Origin: Chitinibacter tainanensis DSM 15459
Lineage (GTDB): Bacteria; Pseudomonadota; Gammaproteobacteria; Burkholderiales; Chitinibacteraceae
Assembly (NCBI RefSeq): GCF_000429785.1
Contig: NZ_AUCN01000009.1
Coordinates: forward strand, 434,001-498,000
DNA length: 64,000 nucleotides
Reading direction: 5' to 3'
The notes under the pieces are model-generated. The model did not search any database and was not told where the DNA came from. It saw only the letters and a program-made list of their open reading frames with translations. Below are positions 1-8,274 of this stretch, one piece after another; position 1 is the first letter of the stretch; every line of letters begins with the position of its first letter. Made by a program: the position numbers and the translations under genes.

Positions 1-1
1 T

Positions 2-1252
2 CTTAAAGAGCCTGAACCACCCAAAGGTCTGAAAGATGCGTGGGAGAAGCTGCCGCTGTTGAAGCAAGTGCTCAATATGGCGCCGAAAGAAGTGCGCAAA
101 GGCATTTGCCAAGAAGTCATTATCGAAGGCCCCGATGTCGATCTGGGGCAGATTCCGATCCAGCATTGCTGGCCGGGCGATGTGGCGCCGCTGATTACCT
201 GGGGCTTGGTGGTCACTCGTGGGCCAAATAAAAAACGGCAGAATCTGGGCATTTATCGCCAGCAGGTGATAGCCAAAAACCAAGTGATTATGCGCTGGCT
301 GGCGCATCGCGGCGGTGCGCTGGATTTTCGCGAGCATGCCAAGCAAAACCCGGGCAAGCCGTATCCGGTGGCCGTAGTGCTGGGCTGCGATCCAGCAACG
401 ATCTTGGGCGCGGTAACGCCCGTACCCGATACGCTCAGTGAATATCAGTTTGCCGGCTTGTTGCGCGGTAGTAAGACCGAGTTGGTGCAGTGTATTGGCT
501 CAGACCTGCAAGTGCCAGCCACGGCCGAAATTGTGCTCGAAGGCATGTTGAAACCCTGCGACACAGGCTATAGCGGTGTGTCTGAGCATGGCGTGCCGCT
601 AAAAGAAGTGAATGGCTTTCTGCATGCGCTGGAAGGCCCGTATGGCGACCATACCGGCTACTACAACGAGCAGGATTGGTTTCCGGTCTTTGAGGTGGAG
701 CGCATCACCAGCCGCCCCGATCCGATTTACCACAGCACCTACACCGGCAAACCACCGGATGAGCCCGCGATTTTAGGCGTGGCGCTGAACGAAGTGTTTG
801 TGCCGATCTTGCAAAAGCAATTTCCCGAAATCGTCGATTTTTATCTGCCGCCCGAAGGTTGCAGCTATCGGATGGCGATTGTGTCGATCAAAAAACAATA
901 TCCGGGTCATGCCAAACGGGTGATGTTTGGTGTGTGGTCGTTCTTGCGCCAGTTTATGTACACCAAATACATCGTGATCGTGGATGATGATGTGGATTGC
1001 CGCGATTGGAAAGAAGTGATCTGGGCGATTACCACGCGGATGGATCCGGTGCGCGATACTACGCTAGTGGAGCATACACCGATTGATTATCTGGATTTCG
1101 CCAGCCCCATTTCTGGCTTGGGTGGCAAGATGGGCTTGGATGCGACCAATAAGCTGCCGGGTGAAACCAGTCGCGAGTGGGGCCGGGTGATTGAGCGTGA
1201 TCCGGCCGCCGTGGCGCGGATTGATGCGATCTGGCGTGATCTCAAGCTGTAA
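2..1252 (+). CDS. ubiD: UbiD-family 3-octaprenyl-4-hydroxybenzoate decarboxylase (5' end outside window)
   Basis: Cytoplasmic prenylated-FMN-dependent decarboxylase that removes the carboxyl group from 3-polyprenyl-4-hydroxybenzoate in ubiquinone synthesis. The frame is open from base 2, so the N-terminal part of the protein (about 80 residues, judged against the usual ~490) lies before the window; roughly 416 residues are seen. Family motifs visible are [20 protein letters not shown], the EVERIT segment that supplies active-site Arg and Glu, and the C-terminal DATNKLPGE block. It ends with TAA at 1250-1252. Other ubiquinone genes of the window (ubiC, ubiA) lie 18 kb away, so it is not part of that operon. 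Confidence 0.95.
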   Translation, partial: LKEPEPPKGLKDAWEKLPLLKQVLNMAPKEVRKGICQEVIIEGPDVDLGQIPIQHCWPGDVAPLITWGLVVTRGPNKKRQNLGIYRQQVIAKNQVIMRWLAHRGGALDFREHAKQNPGKPYPVAVVLGCDPATILGAVTPVPDTLSEYQFAGLLRGSKTELVQCIGSDLQVPATAEIVLEGMLKPCDTGYSGVSEHGVPLKEVNGFLHALEGPYGDHTGYYNEQDWFPVFEVERITSRPDPIYHSTYTGKPPDEPAILGVALNEVFVPILQKQFPEIVDFYLPPEGCSYRMAIVSIKKQYPGHAKRVMFGVWSFLRQFMYTKYIVIVDDDVDCRDWKEVIWAITTRMDPVRDTTLVEHTPIDYLDFASPISGLGGKMGLDATNKLPGETSREWGRVIERDPAAVARIDAIWRDLKL

Positions 1253-1312
1253 GCGGGCTGGACATTTGAGTTTGGTCTATTCTGTAATCATTGCGTGAAC
1301 CTAGGGCTTGCC

Positions 1313-2155
1313 ATGTTGCCACTTCATCGAGAATTTGAATTTACCCATGCCGACTTCGAAAAGGTGCGCAAATTAATTTACAACTATGCCGGTATCGCGC
1401 TCTCCGAATCCAAGCACGATATGGTGTATGGGCGCTTGGCCAAACGGTTGCGCGCGCTGAATCTGAAAACCTTTCAGCAATACCTGCAGGTACTGGAAAA
1501 GGGTGACCCGAAAGAATTGGAGCTGTTTACCAATTCCATGACCACCAATCTCACCTCGTTTTTCCGCGAGGCGCATCATTTTGAGATTTTGAATCGCTAC
1601 CTAAAAAGCCAAAAGCCCGGCGGTACCTTCAATATCTGGTGTTCTGCTTCCAGCACCGGCGAAGAGCCCTATTCGCTGGCGATTACTGCCTGTGAAGCCT
1701 TCGATAGCTTGCGCCCACCGGTCAAAATTTTCGCCACTGATCTGGATACCAATGTGCTGGAAGTTGGGCGGCAGGGTATTTATGCCGCGGAAGAAGTGCG
1801 CAAAATGGGCGCGCCGCGCGTTAGCCGCTTTTTTACCCAGCTAAGCGATGGCCGTTTTCAGCTCAAGCCGGAATTGCGTGAAATGATCACCTTCCGCCGC
1901 CTGAATCTGATCGAGCCCAATTGGTCGATTCGCGGCCCATTGGATGCCATTTTCTGCCGGAATGTGATGATTTATTTCGACAAAGACACCCAGTTTAAGA
2001 TCCTGCAGCGCTTCGCGCCGCTCTTGAAACCGGAAGGTCTGCTGTATGTGGGGCACTCGGAAAATCTCTACCACGCTGCCGAGTTCTTCAAATTGCAGGG
2101 CAAAACGGTGTACGAACTCGCCAAAAAGCCAGCCGCGCCGGCAGGCCGCTTCTAA
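1313..2155 (+). CDS. cheR: CheR chemoreceptor glutamate methyltransferase
   Basis: Transfers methyl groups from S-adenosylmethionine to glutamates of chemoreceptors, setting adaptation in chemotaxis. The protein has the N-terminal helical CheR domain (about residues 10-70) with NLTSFFRE and a C-terminal Rossmann-type SAM domain with GEEPYSLA and FCRNVMIYFD. About 280 residues is normal for the family. ATG at 1313 has an AGGG eight bases upstream; an in-frame GTG at 1295 would add six residues and cannot be excluded. It is separated by 10 kb from the cheA-cheV block, and no cheB or cheD is near it. Confidence 0.94.
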   Translation: MLPLHREFEFTHADFEKVRKLIYNYAGIALSESKHDMVYGRLAKRLRALNLKTFQQYLQVLEKGDPKELELFTNSMTTNLTSFFREAHHFEILNRYLKSQKPGGTFNIWCSASSTGEEPYSLAITACEAFDSLRPPVKIFATDLDTNVLEVGRQGIYAAEEVRKMGAPRVSRFFTQLSDGRFQLKPELREMITFRRLNLIEPNWSIRGPLDAIFCRNVMIYFDKDTQFKILQRFAPLLKPEGLLYVGHSENLYHAAEFFKLQGKTVYELAKKPAAPAGRF

Positions 2156-2164
2156 ATTCGGCTG

Positions 2165-2563
2165 ATGGAAGCGAGGCTGAGTTTTGTCACCCTGGGGGTC
2201 GCCGACTTGGCGATTGCGGTTTCCTTTTACCGCGATACTTTGGGCTTGACTCCCAAGCGCATACTGCCTGAAGTGGCTTTTTTTATGCTAGGCCCTGTGT
2301 GTTTGGCGCTGTACCCAACTGAGCTCTTGGCCGCCGATGCGGGCGTGCCGGCGGCAGGGCAAGGGTTTCGCGGTGTGGCGCTGGCTCACAATGTGCGCAG
2401 CCCAGCCGAAGTGGATGCATTACTGGCGCAAGCCGCCGCCGGCGGTGGGCAGCTGAGCAAACCCGGGCAAGCCACCAGCTGGGGCGGCTACGCGGGCTAT
2501 TTTGCCGATCCGGACGGGCATTTATGGGAAGTGGCGTGGAATCCTGACTTTCCGTTGGATTAA
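2165..2563 (+). CDS. VOC-family (glyoxalase/bleomycin resistance-like) protein
   Basis: Small 132-residue vicinal-oxygen-chelate fold protein. The paired beta-alpha-beta-beta-beta modules are recognisable from LSFVTLGVADLAIAVSFYRD at the start and FADPDGHLWEVAWNP at the end, the latter holding the usual C-terminal metal-ligand Glu. The substrate cannot be read from sequence; members include glyoxalases, dioxygenases and antibiotic-binding proteins. It follows cheR by nine bases, so the two may be co-transcribed, though no clear ribosome site precedes the ATG. The frame converges on the DUF218 gene on the other strand. Confidence 0.8.
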   Translation: MEARLSFVTLGVADLAIAVSFYRDTLGLTPKRILPEVAFFMLGPVCLALYPTELLAADAGVPAAGQGFRGVALAHNVRSPAEVDALLAQAAAGGGQLSKPGQATSWGGYAGYFADPDGHLWEVAWNPDFPLD

Positions 2564-2585
2564 GCTGGGCAGCGATGGGGTGCCG

Positions 2586-2641
2586 CACAAATACACGGGT
2601 AGGGTATTCCTCCGGGGGCATTTTAAATCAATGTATTTGTG
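2586..2641. terminator. Inverted repeat between convergent genes
   Basis: Ten-base arms CACAAATACA (2586-2595) and TGTATTTGTG (2632-2641) pair perfectly across a 36-base loop between the convergent VOC and DUF218 genes. No U-run follows, so terminator function is weakly supported. The structure overlaps a GGGTAT-N37-ATAC element. Confidence 0.35.
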
Positions 2642-2650
2642 GGTATACCC
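2601..2650 (+). repeat. GGGTAT-N37-ATAC element, copy 1
   Basis: GTAT at 2604-2607 and ATAC at 2645-2648 are separated by exactly 37 bases and flanked by GG and CC. The 3' end is the palindrome GGGTATACCC (2641-2650). It lies in the gap between the convergent VOC and DUF218 genes, one base before the DUF218 stop codon. Confidence 0.6.
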
Positions 2651-3406
2651 TTACTGCCCACGCAGTGCGTACCACAGTTGCCCTAATAGCTCCCGGAATG
2701 CGGTGCTACTGAGCTGCAAGGCGCTGGCTTTGGGGAGCAATGCCGTCAGATTAAAGGGTTCGCGATTCGGGTAATCGGTGGGGGCGGTAAACACTTCAAA
2801 GCCCTGCTGCCGAAAGCTGCGCGCGGCACGTGGCATATGGTCGGCGGAAGTCACCAGAATAATCTGCCGGATTTGCGGACCGAGTAATTGGGCACTGAGT
2901 GCAGCATTCTCCGTGGTATCGACCGAGCCGCCTTCCACCCAGCGTACATCCACGCCATATTCATGCAGCGCTTGGCGCATATAGTGCGCCTCGCTGGCGC
3001 CACCAAGCGGCGCGCCACCCGACACCAGCACCGGTAAACCACTGACTTTCGCAATCCGGGCGCCATAGCGTACTCGGGCGAGCGTGACATTATTGATGGT
3101 TTCGCCTTCCACCACGTCGGGGGCGGCAAAGCGTTTGCCCCCACCCAGAATGACAATCGCTTGCGCCTGATCCATGCCGGCTAGGTTTTTGATTAGTGCC
3201 GGCGGCTCAACCAGGCGAAATAAACTCTGTGCGACCAAGGGCGTGCTCAAGGCATATAGCCCAAGCACGGCGCTGATCAAGCCAAGCCGGGCGGGCCTGG
3301 CCCAGCGCGCAGGCAAGGCGAGGCAAACCGCCATGATTAGTAATAAACTGCCCGGCGGTAGCAGCAAGGTGCGCAAGGTTTCTTTGATGAAGACGGCTAA
3401 ATCCAT
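2651..3406 (-). CDS. DUF218 (YdcF/ElyC/SanA-like) membrane-anchored protein
   Basis: 251-residue envelope protein with two N-terminal membrane helices (about residues 12-30 and 38-58) followed by a DUF218 domain. Visible signatures are AIVILGGG near residue 85, TTENA near 165 and LVTSADHMPRAARSFRQQG near 180-200. The nearest named relative in layout is E. coli ElyC, which affects peptidoglycan and lipid-carrier metabolism; that function is transferred from family knowledge only. It is followed upstream, three bases away on the same strand, by the MOSC gene, so the two are probably one transcript. Confidence 0.82.
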   Translation of the reverse strand: MDLAVFIKETLRTLLLPPGSLLLIMAVCLALPARWARPARLGLISAVLGLYALSTPLVAQSLFRLVEPPALIKNLAGMDQAQAIVILGGGKRFAAPDVVEGETINNVTLARVRYGARIAKVSGLPVLVSGGAPLGGASEAHYMRQALHEYGVDVRWVEGGSVDTTENAALSAQLLGPQIRQIILVTSADHMPRAARSFRQQGFEVFTAPTDYPNREPFNLTALLPKASALQLSSTAFRELLGQLWYALRGQ

Positions 3407-3409
3407 GGC

Positions 3410-4207
3410 TTATTCCTTGTAGGAAATAATTTCTACACTTTGGCCAAGCCGCAATTGGCCATGATTGAGCGGGACGGCATTTTGCCCGAACAACACCTCG
3501 CTGCCCGCGCGGCGAAACTTGGCCAAGGTGCGCAGTGGCTCGCCCTTGGGCAGCATTTGCCCGCTCACCGGATCGCGAGTAGTGATCACGCAGCGCTCGC
3601 AGGGTTTGACCAGATCGATGAGCACCTCGCCAATCCGAATTTGCTGCCAGCGATCTTCAGCGAAGGGCTCGGCGCCTGCGATCAGTAGATTGGGCCGAAA
3701 ACGCAGAATGTCGAACTGTTGCCCGGCGCGTTCATTTAATTCATGCCACGAGCCTTCACCGATCAGCAGTAGCGGATAGCCATCACTGAAACTCACCGGC
3801 ACTTCGGGGCGGCGCTTGGTGCGCCGCGCGGATTCAGGGCCAATCCAGCACAGTAAAACGGGCTCACCCAGATAATCGCTACACCACTGATTAAGCACAG
3901 CATTGGCTTGCCAGGCTGGAAACTGGCTCTCCCACACCGTGACTTGCGTTACGGCTGAAAAATCACTGAGCTGAAAGGCTTGGCTAGCCCGATCAGGAGC
4001 ATGGAGCACGAAGCCACTGGCCGTTGTTTCACAGCGCAATTGCAACAAGGCCGGGTGAGTACGGGCGCTAAGAAATTGCCCATCCGGTGTGCAGAGCATC
4101 CAGTGGCGGTCATATTGCAGCCCGATAGGCGCAATGCTGCAGTGCGTTAAGACTTCAGCTTGGGCGGATTTGAGAGGGTAGCGATAGAGCGCAGCTAGAG
4201 ATAACAC
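3410..4207 (-). CDS. MOSC-domain protein (YcbX-like)
   Basis: 265 residues with an N-terminal beta-barrel MOSC_N domain (start MLSLAALYRYPLKSAQAE) and a C-terminal MOSC domain carrying KPCERCVITTRDPVSGQ, where the first Cys is the conserved sulfur/molybdenum-cofactor related residue. Family members act in reduction of N-hydroxylated compounds with a molybdenum cofactor. E. coli YcbX has an extra C-terminal 2Fe-2S domain that is absent here; the length fits the short form. It lies 12 bases downstream of comEC on the same strand. Confidence 0.88.
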   Translation of the reverse strand: MLSLAALYRYPLKSAQAEVLTHCSIAPIGLQYDRHWMLCTPDGQFLSARTHPALLQLRCETTASGFVLHAPDRASQAFQLSDFSAVTQVTVWESQFPAWQANAVLNQWCSDYLGEPVLLCWIGPESARRTKRRPEVPVSFSDGYPLLLIGEGSWHELNERAGQQFDILRFRPNLLIAGAEPFAEDRWQQIRIGEVLIDLVKPCERCVITTRDPVSGQMLPKGEPLRTLAKFRRAGSEVLFGQNAVPLNHGQLRLGQSVEIISYKE

Positions 4208-4219
4208 AATGACAACCGC

Positions 4220-6532
4220 TTATTGGGGTGGCTCATTGTACCAATAGCGTTGCCGCCGCTCGCGCTCGGTTTGAATTTGTATGGTTTTCCCCACGCTCAG
4301 CAGTAAAGCGCCATGCTCGGCCGTATTCCAGAACGTGGCACCAACAGCCTCATAACGCGCAATCACCTCAGCTTTGGGGTGGCCAAATGGATTAAACCTA
4401 CCGGCGGAGTTGAGTGCCATGCTGGGCCGTTGCTGCTGTAAAAATGCATCGCTGGACGCCGATTTGCTGCCATGGTGCGGCACAAGCAGGATGTCGTGAG
4501 CGGCAAGGTCTTGCCGCATTAGCGCCGCTTCTTCTTGGCGGCTGATGTCGGCCGTTAGCAGCACACGTTGGTGTGCGCTGCGAATGCTGAGCACGCAACT
4601 GCGGGCGTTGTCATTGAGCAACACGGCGTCGGCACTGGGCCAAACAAGGCTAAATTCCACCCCATCCCATTGCCAGTGGTGGCCAGCGCTGCAGCGCGTT
4701 TGTAGGGCAAAAGGGGCTTGGCGTAAGGCTGGATGGTCGCTGGGCAAGGAGTGGATAATTTCTTTAACAGGCCATTGGTCGAGCAAGGCTGCTGCCGCGC
4801 CGGTGTGGTCATTATCGTTGTGCGAGAGAATGAGGGTATCGAGGGCCGGGCCCCCCGCGCTGAGCAGGGCAGGCAGTAGCGCACGCTGGGCATTAGCGGC
4901 TTTACCGGTATCAAACAGCAGCGTGTGCTGCTGGGTTTGTACCAAGACAGACAGCCCTTGGCCGACATCGAGCACCCACAGCCGTAGCTCACCAGGCGCT
5001 GGCATCGCCGGACGTGCTAGCAGAGCGGGGAGTAGCAAGACCCAACCTACCAGCCGGCCGGGCCAGCCGCGCGGCAATAGCAGAAGTAAGACCCCGGCCC
5101 CCGCCAGTAGCATCTGCAGGGCAGTGGGGCTGCTGCGCCACCACGCTGCTGGTAAATGTTGCTGACCATAACTTAAGACCAGCAGCAGGTATTGAGCTAA
5201 TTCGGCTGCCGCCCTGAGGCAAAAGCCACTGGGGTCAAGTAGTCCCAGCAAGGCCAGCGGCGTAATCAAGCCACTCACGATCGGAATCGCAAGCGCATTG
5301 GCCAGCGGAGAAAGCAGTGGAAACTGGCCAAAGATAAACAGTAACAAGGGTAAAGAAGCCAAGGTGGCAGCCCATTGGCTATGCCAAAAGCCAACCCACC
5401 ACGCCGGGCGGCTTTGGCTGGCGGCCCAGAGCAAAAAGCCCACTGTGAGAAAGGACAGCCAGAAACCCATCGCCAGCGGCGCAAAAGGATCGAGCAGCAC
5501 CACGGCATTCAGCGCCAAGAGCCAGATGATGCTAATCGGCCAGCGTCGGCGACTGAGTAGTCCTATGGCGACAAACAGCAACATCAGAAAAGTACGCTGG
5601 GTGGGTATACTCCATCCAGCCAAGGCAGAATAAGACCCGGCGGCCAATACCCCTGCAATTAAAGCGGCTTTACGGGCAGGTATGCGATTGACGGCGCGTG
5701 GAACCTGGCGCCAGATTGTTTGGCAGAGCGCGGCGGCCAGCATGGCGAGCATGCTGATGTGCAGACCCGAAATCGAAACCAGATGCACAATGCCTGTTTG
5801 TTGAAACAGCAGCCATTGTTCGCGGCTGATCGCGCTTTGTTCGCCAATAGTGAGCGCTTGCACCATGCCCTGCAGTGGGTGATTGGCGAGCGTATGCTGG
5901 ATGTGTTGCTGCAATTGGGCGCGGCCGGCCAGTAGCCAGCTGCGTTGCGGGCAGGTGATGACTTCGGCTTCTTGCCAAATAGCTAGTGCATTGATGTCTT
6001 GTTGTAAAAACCAGCCAAGCAGATCAAACCCACCTGGGTTTAGACTGGCATGTACCGGTCGCAATTTCAGCTTGGTCCGAAGGCATTGATTCGCTTGTGG
6101 TGGTGGCCCGCGGTAGCCACTGATTTGTAGTGTGTGCGCCTGCCATGCCGGATTGGCGAGCGGGGCGAGCATGCTGGCTTTGACTTGCCAGCCATATTCA
6201 TAGGTTTGCACTAGGCTATTGATCTGCAGCTTGACTTCGCCAACTTGGTTGTAAAGCGCTGTGGGTAGATTTAAAGCCAAGCGCTGTTGTGCGCGCCATT
6301 GTGTGTAGGCACTGGCGAGGCAAAACAGCATAATGATGGCCAAGAGGCGCCCCAGTTGCCGCCGGCGAAAAATTAGGGTAGCGATGGCACACACTAGAGC
6401 GGCTAGAGTCCAGCGGGCGGGCTGCAGCTGTGCCGACCATTGGGCAATACTGATACCGAGCGGAATCGAAATGAGCCCGGCATAGCTTGCTAGTAGCGCC
6501 AAGCGTGAGGGTGGTGGATGGATGGCCTGCAT
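4220..6532 (-). CDS. comEC: ComEC/Rec2 DNA-uptake channel
   Basis: Inner-membrane channel that carries single-stranded DNA into the cytoplasm in natural transformation. The 770-residue protein has the expected order: N-terminal membrane pair and OB-like soluble loop (about 1-200), a Competence-domain multi-helix region (about 215-490), then a metallo-beta-lactamase-like domain with LSHNDNDHTGA near residue 570 and LVPHHGSKSASSD near residue 680. All the metal-ligand motifs are present, so the nuclease-like domain looks intact. It is a full-length family member. A GGGTAT-N38-ATAC element lies inside the coding sequence. Confidence 0.95.
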   Translation of the reverse strand: MQAIHPPPSRLALLASYAGLISIPLGISIAQWSAQLQPARWTLAALVCAIATLIFRRRQLGRLLAIIMLFCLASAYTQWRAQQRLALNLPTALYNQVGEVKLQINSLVQTYEYGWQVKASMLAPLANPAWQAHTLQISGYRGPPPQANQCLRTKLKLRPVHASLNPGGFDLLGWFLQQDINALAIWQEAEVITCPQRSWLLAGRAQLQQHIQHTLANHPLQGMVQALTIGEQSAISREQWLLFQQTGIVHLVSISGLHISMLAMLAAALCQTIWRQVPRAVNRIPARKAALIAGVLAAGSYSALAGWSIPTQRTFLMLLFVAIGLLSRRRWPISIIWLLALNAVVLLDPFAPLAMGFWLSFLTVGFLLWAASQSRPAWWVGFWHSQWAATLASLPLLLFIFGQFPLLSPLANALAIPIVSGLITPLALLGLLDPSGFCLRAAAELAQYLLLVLSYGQQHLPAAWWRSSPTALQMLLAGAGVLLLLLPRGWPGRLVGWVLLLPALLARPAMPAPGELRLWVLDVGQGLSVLVQTQQHTLLFDTGKAANAQRALLPALLSAGGPALDTLILSHNDNDHTGAAAALLDQWPVKEIIHSLPSDHPALRQAPFALQTRCSAGHHWQWDGVEFSLVWPSADAVLLNDNARSCVLSIRSAHQRVLLTADISRQEEAALMRQDLAAHDILLVPHHGSKSASSDAFLQQQRPSMALNSAGRFNPFGHPKAEVIARYEAVGATFWNTAEHGALLLSVGKTIQIQTERERRQRYWYNEPPQ
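5603..5653. repeat. GGGTAT-N38-ATAC element inside comEC
   Basis: GTAT at 5605-5608 and ATAC at 5647-5650, with GG before and CCC after, separated by 38 rather than 37 bases. It is embedded in a conserved part of comEC, so it may be a chance copy. Confidence 0.35.
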
Positions 6533-6596
6533 GCTTATAGCTAGCTGCTGGGCATAAGGTTTACAAGTTGCAACTGATGGCGAGAGGAGCGGGCTG

Positions 6597-7448
6597 ATGC
6601 GCTGGGATCAAATGCGGGAAAGCAGTAGTGTAGAAGACCAAACTGGGCGCTCTGGCGCCGGGTTAGGGCGCCTGAGTCTGGGTGGGATAGCCGTGGTGGT
6701 TGTCATCGGGCTGCTGCTGGGCAAGAGCCCGCTCGAAATCTTGGGGATGGTGGCGCAGCAGCAGGTGCACGCCCCAGCCGCAGCGCCTAATGCGGCCTCG
6801 CAAGACCCCACTGCCAAGCAGATGGTGCGACATATTCTGGGGGATACCGAGGCCACTTGGCAGCAGATCTTTGCGGCCCGCGGTGGCCAATATCAAGAAC
6901 CAAAGCTGGTGTATTTCAGCGGTGCGGTGCAATCGGCGTGTGGCTCTGCCAGTGCCGCGATGGGACCTTTTTATTGCCCGGCTGATCAAAAGGTGTATAT
7001 CGATCTCGCCTTTTTCCAAGAGCTATCCCAGCGCTATGCCGCACCTGGTGATTTCGCCCAAGCTTATGTGATCGCCCACGAGGTGGGCCACCATGTGCAA
7101 AATCTGCTGGGCGTTTCAGCGCAAGTGCACGCCCGGCAGCAGCAGTTGAGTAAAACGGCCGCCAATCAACTGTCGGTGCGCCTGGAGTTACAGGCTGATT
7201 GCTTGGCTGGGGTATGGGGCTATTCAGCCGCACAGCGTGGTTTGCTGGACCCGAATGATTTAGAAGAAGCACTACAAGCCGCCAATGCGATTGGCGACGA
7301 TACCCTGCAACACAGCGCTGGGCGGGCAGTGGTACCAGATGCATTCACCCACGGGACATCGGCGCAGCGGATGACTTGGTTTCGCCGCGGCATGCAAGCG
7401 GGTGATCTAAACCACTGTAATACCTTCGATCCACAAGTAATTTTGTAG
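6597..7448 (+). CDS. YpfJ-family neutral zinc metallopeptidase
   Basis: 283-residue protein with a membrane helix at about residues 26-45 and a soluble domain containing the zinc-protease motif HEVGHHVQ near residue 160 and a downstream ELQADCLAGVW segment that supplies the third ligand. The family (PF04228, YpfJ) is annotated as a neutral zinc metallopeptidase, but its physiological substrate is not established. It lies divergent from comEC and 50 bases before a small lipoprotein gene, which may form a transcription unit with it. Confidence 0.9.
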   Translation: MRWDQMRESSSVEDQTGRSGAGLGRLSLGGIAVVVVIGLLLGKSPLEILGMVAQQQVHAPAAAPNAASQDPTAKQMVRHILGDTEATWQQIFAARGGQYQEPKLVYFSGAVQSACGSASAAMGPFYCPADQKVYIDLAFFQELSQRYAAPGDFAQAYVIAHEVGHHVQNLLGVSAQVHARQQQLSKTAANQLSVRLELQADCLAGVWGYSAAQRGLLDPNDLEEALQAANAIGDDTLQHSAGRAVVPDAFTHGTSAQRMTWFRRGMQAGDLNHCNTFDPQVIL

Positions 7449-7498
7449 TTTGGCTGGTTTTTCGGTACATTCAGCAACAAGAATAGGAGGAGAGATTT

Positions 7499-7852
7499 AT
7501 GCTGAAGTACTTACTGGCTGCCGGTTTATCGTGTTTGTTGATGGCCTGTGGTGATCAGGCTGAAAACCAAGGCGGCACGGCTCAGCCTGCGGCCCAAGCA
7601 CAGGCTAATGACCCGCGTTATGCCAACGCCTTGCTCAATGCCAACCCTGCGCAGTTTAATGAGATTCTCGCTGATTGCGGCAAGCTTCTGTTTGGCGAGC
7701 ACGCTGCGCCTGATGAGGTGAAGAGCAAGTGTTACGCCGGCATGGCCGAGCGAGCGCAAAAGCTGGGCCTGAAAATCAGCGAAGCGGATATTAATGAGCC
7801 GCTTGTGAAAGAACGTTATCGGTTTACTCTGCGTGAAACGCAACAAAAGTAA
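7499..7852 (+). CDS. Small predicted lipoprotein, function unknown
   Basis: 117 residues. The N-terminus is a type II signal peptide with lipobox LMAC, Cys at residue 17, followed by a Gln/Ala-rich linker. The mature part is about 95 residues, helical in character, with two Cys (in ADCGK and SKCYAG) that could form a disulfide. GAGGAGAG upstream gives a strong ribosome site. I do not recognise a family. It is followed by a hairpin terminator. Confidence 0.75.
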   Translation: MLKYLLAAGLSCLLMACGDQAENQGGTAQPAAQAQANDPRYANALLNANPAQFNEILADCGKLLFGEHAAPDEVKSKCYAGMAERAQKLGLKISEADINEPLVKERYRFTLRETQQK

Positions 7853-7876
7853 GGCGATTTAGCCAGTGGATCACGC

Positions 7877-7900
7877 AAGGGCTGCTTTAAAGCAGCCCTT
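7877..7900 (+). terminator. Hairpin after the lipoprotein gene
   Basis: Perfect inverted repeat with arms AAGGGCTGCTT and AAGCAGCCCTT around a two-base loop, 24 bases after the lipoprotein stop. It also overlaps the last codons of the minus-strand 105-aa gene, so it may terminate transcription from the plus strand only; the T-run is short. Confidence 0.6.
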
Positions 7901-8204
7901 TGTCATTGTCATTCAATAAATCAAGGCTGTGACTTAGCCGCTGGCGCAAGCTTTTGCGTGAAAGTAGCTTGGCCTGGGCCGCGTTTGGCAGATCCGTTAG
8001 CCGCAGTACATTTTTCTGAATTAACACATCGACTAAGTCTTCGATAACCCGGATTAAGGAACTGTCGGAATGATCAAGCTCTGAGCCTTGGCCGATAAAT
8101 GCCATTACTTCGGGATCTCGGGGGCTGATAGCCTCTTGAGCTTCGGCAGTGGCTTCCTGATGGAGCGAGATGATTCGCCCTTCTGTATCGCGACTGACAT
8201 ACAT
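7887..8204 (-). CDS. Conserved small protein of the family mislabelled tryptophan synthase beta-like
   Basis: 105 residues starting MYVSRDTEGRIISLHQEA. ATG at 8204 has GGAG ten bases upstream; the frame is open further back, but the extra residues run through the terminator of the preceding gene and are unlikely to be translated. Proteins of this size and start (M-Y-V-x-R-D-x-x-G-R-I) are widespread in beta- and gammaproteobacteria and often carry the misleading name tryptophan synthase subunit beta-like; no catalytic motif of TrpB is present. Function is unknown. It lies downstream of the EAL-HDOD gene. Confidence 0.78.
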   Translation of the reverse strand: MYVSRDTEGRIISLHQEATAEAQEAISPRDPEVMAFIGQGSELDHSDSSLIRVIEDLVDVLIQKNVLRLTDLPNAAQAKLLSRKSLRQRLSHSLDLLNDNDKGLL

Positions 8205-8222
8205 GTGTGCATTCTCCACTGC

Positions 8223-8255
8223 AAAATAAAACCACGCGGAGCGTGGTTTTATTTT
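8223..8255. terminator. Strong bidirectional hairpin terminator
   Basis: Arms AAAATAAAACCACGC (8223-8237) and GCGTGGTTTTATTTT (8241-8255) pair perfectly with a three-base loop, followed by further T. It sits 19 bases after the EAL-HDOD stop codon on the minus strand and separates it from the 105-aa gene. Confidence 0.9.
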
Positions 8256-8274
8256 TAAATCAACAAAAAGTGAA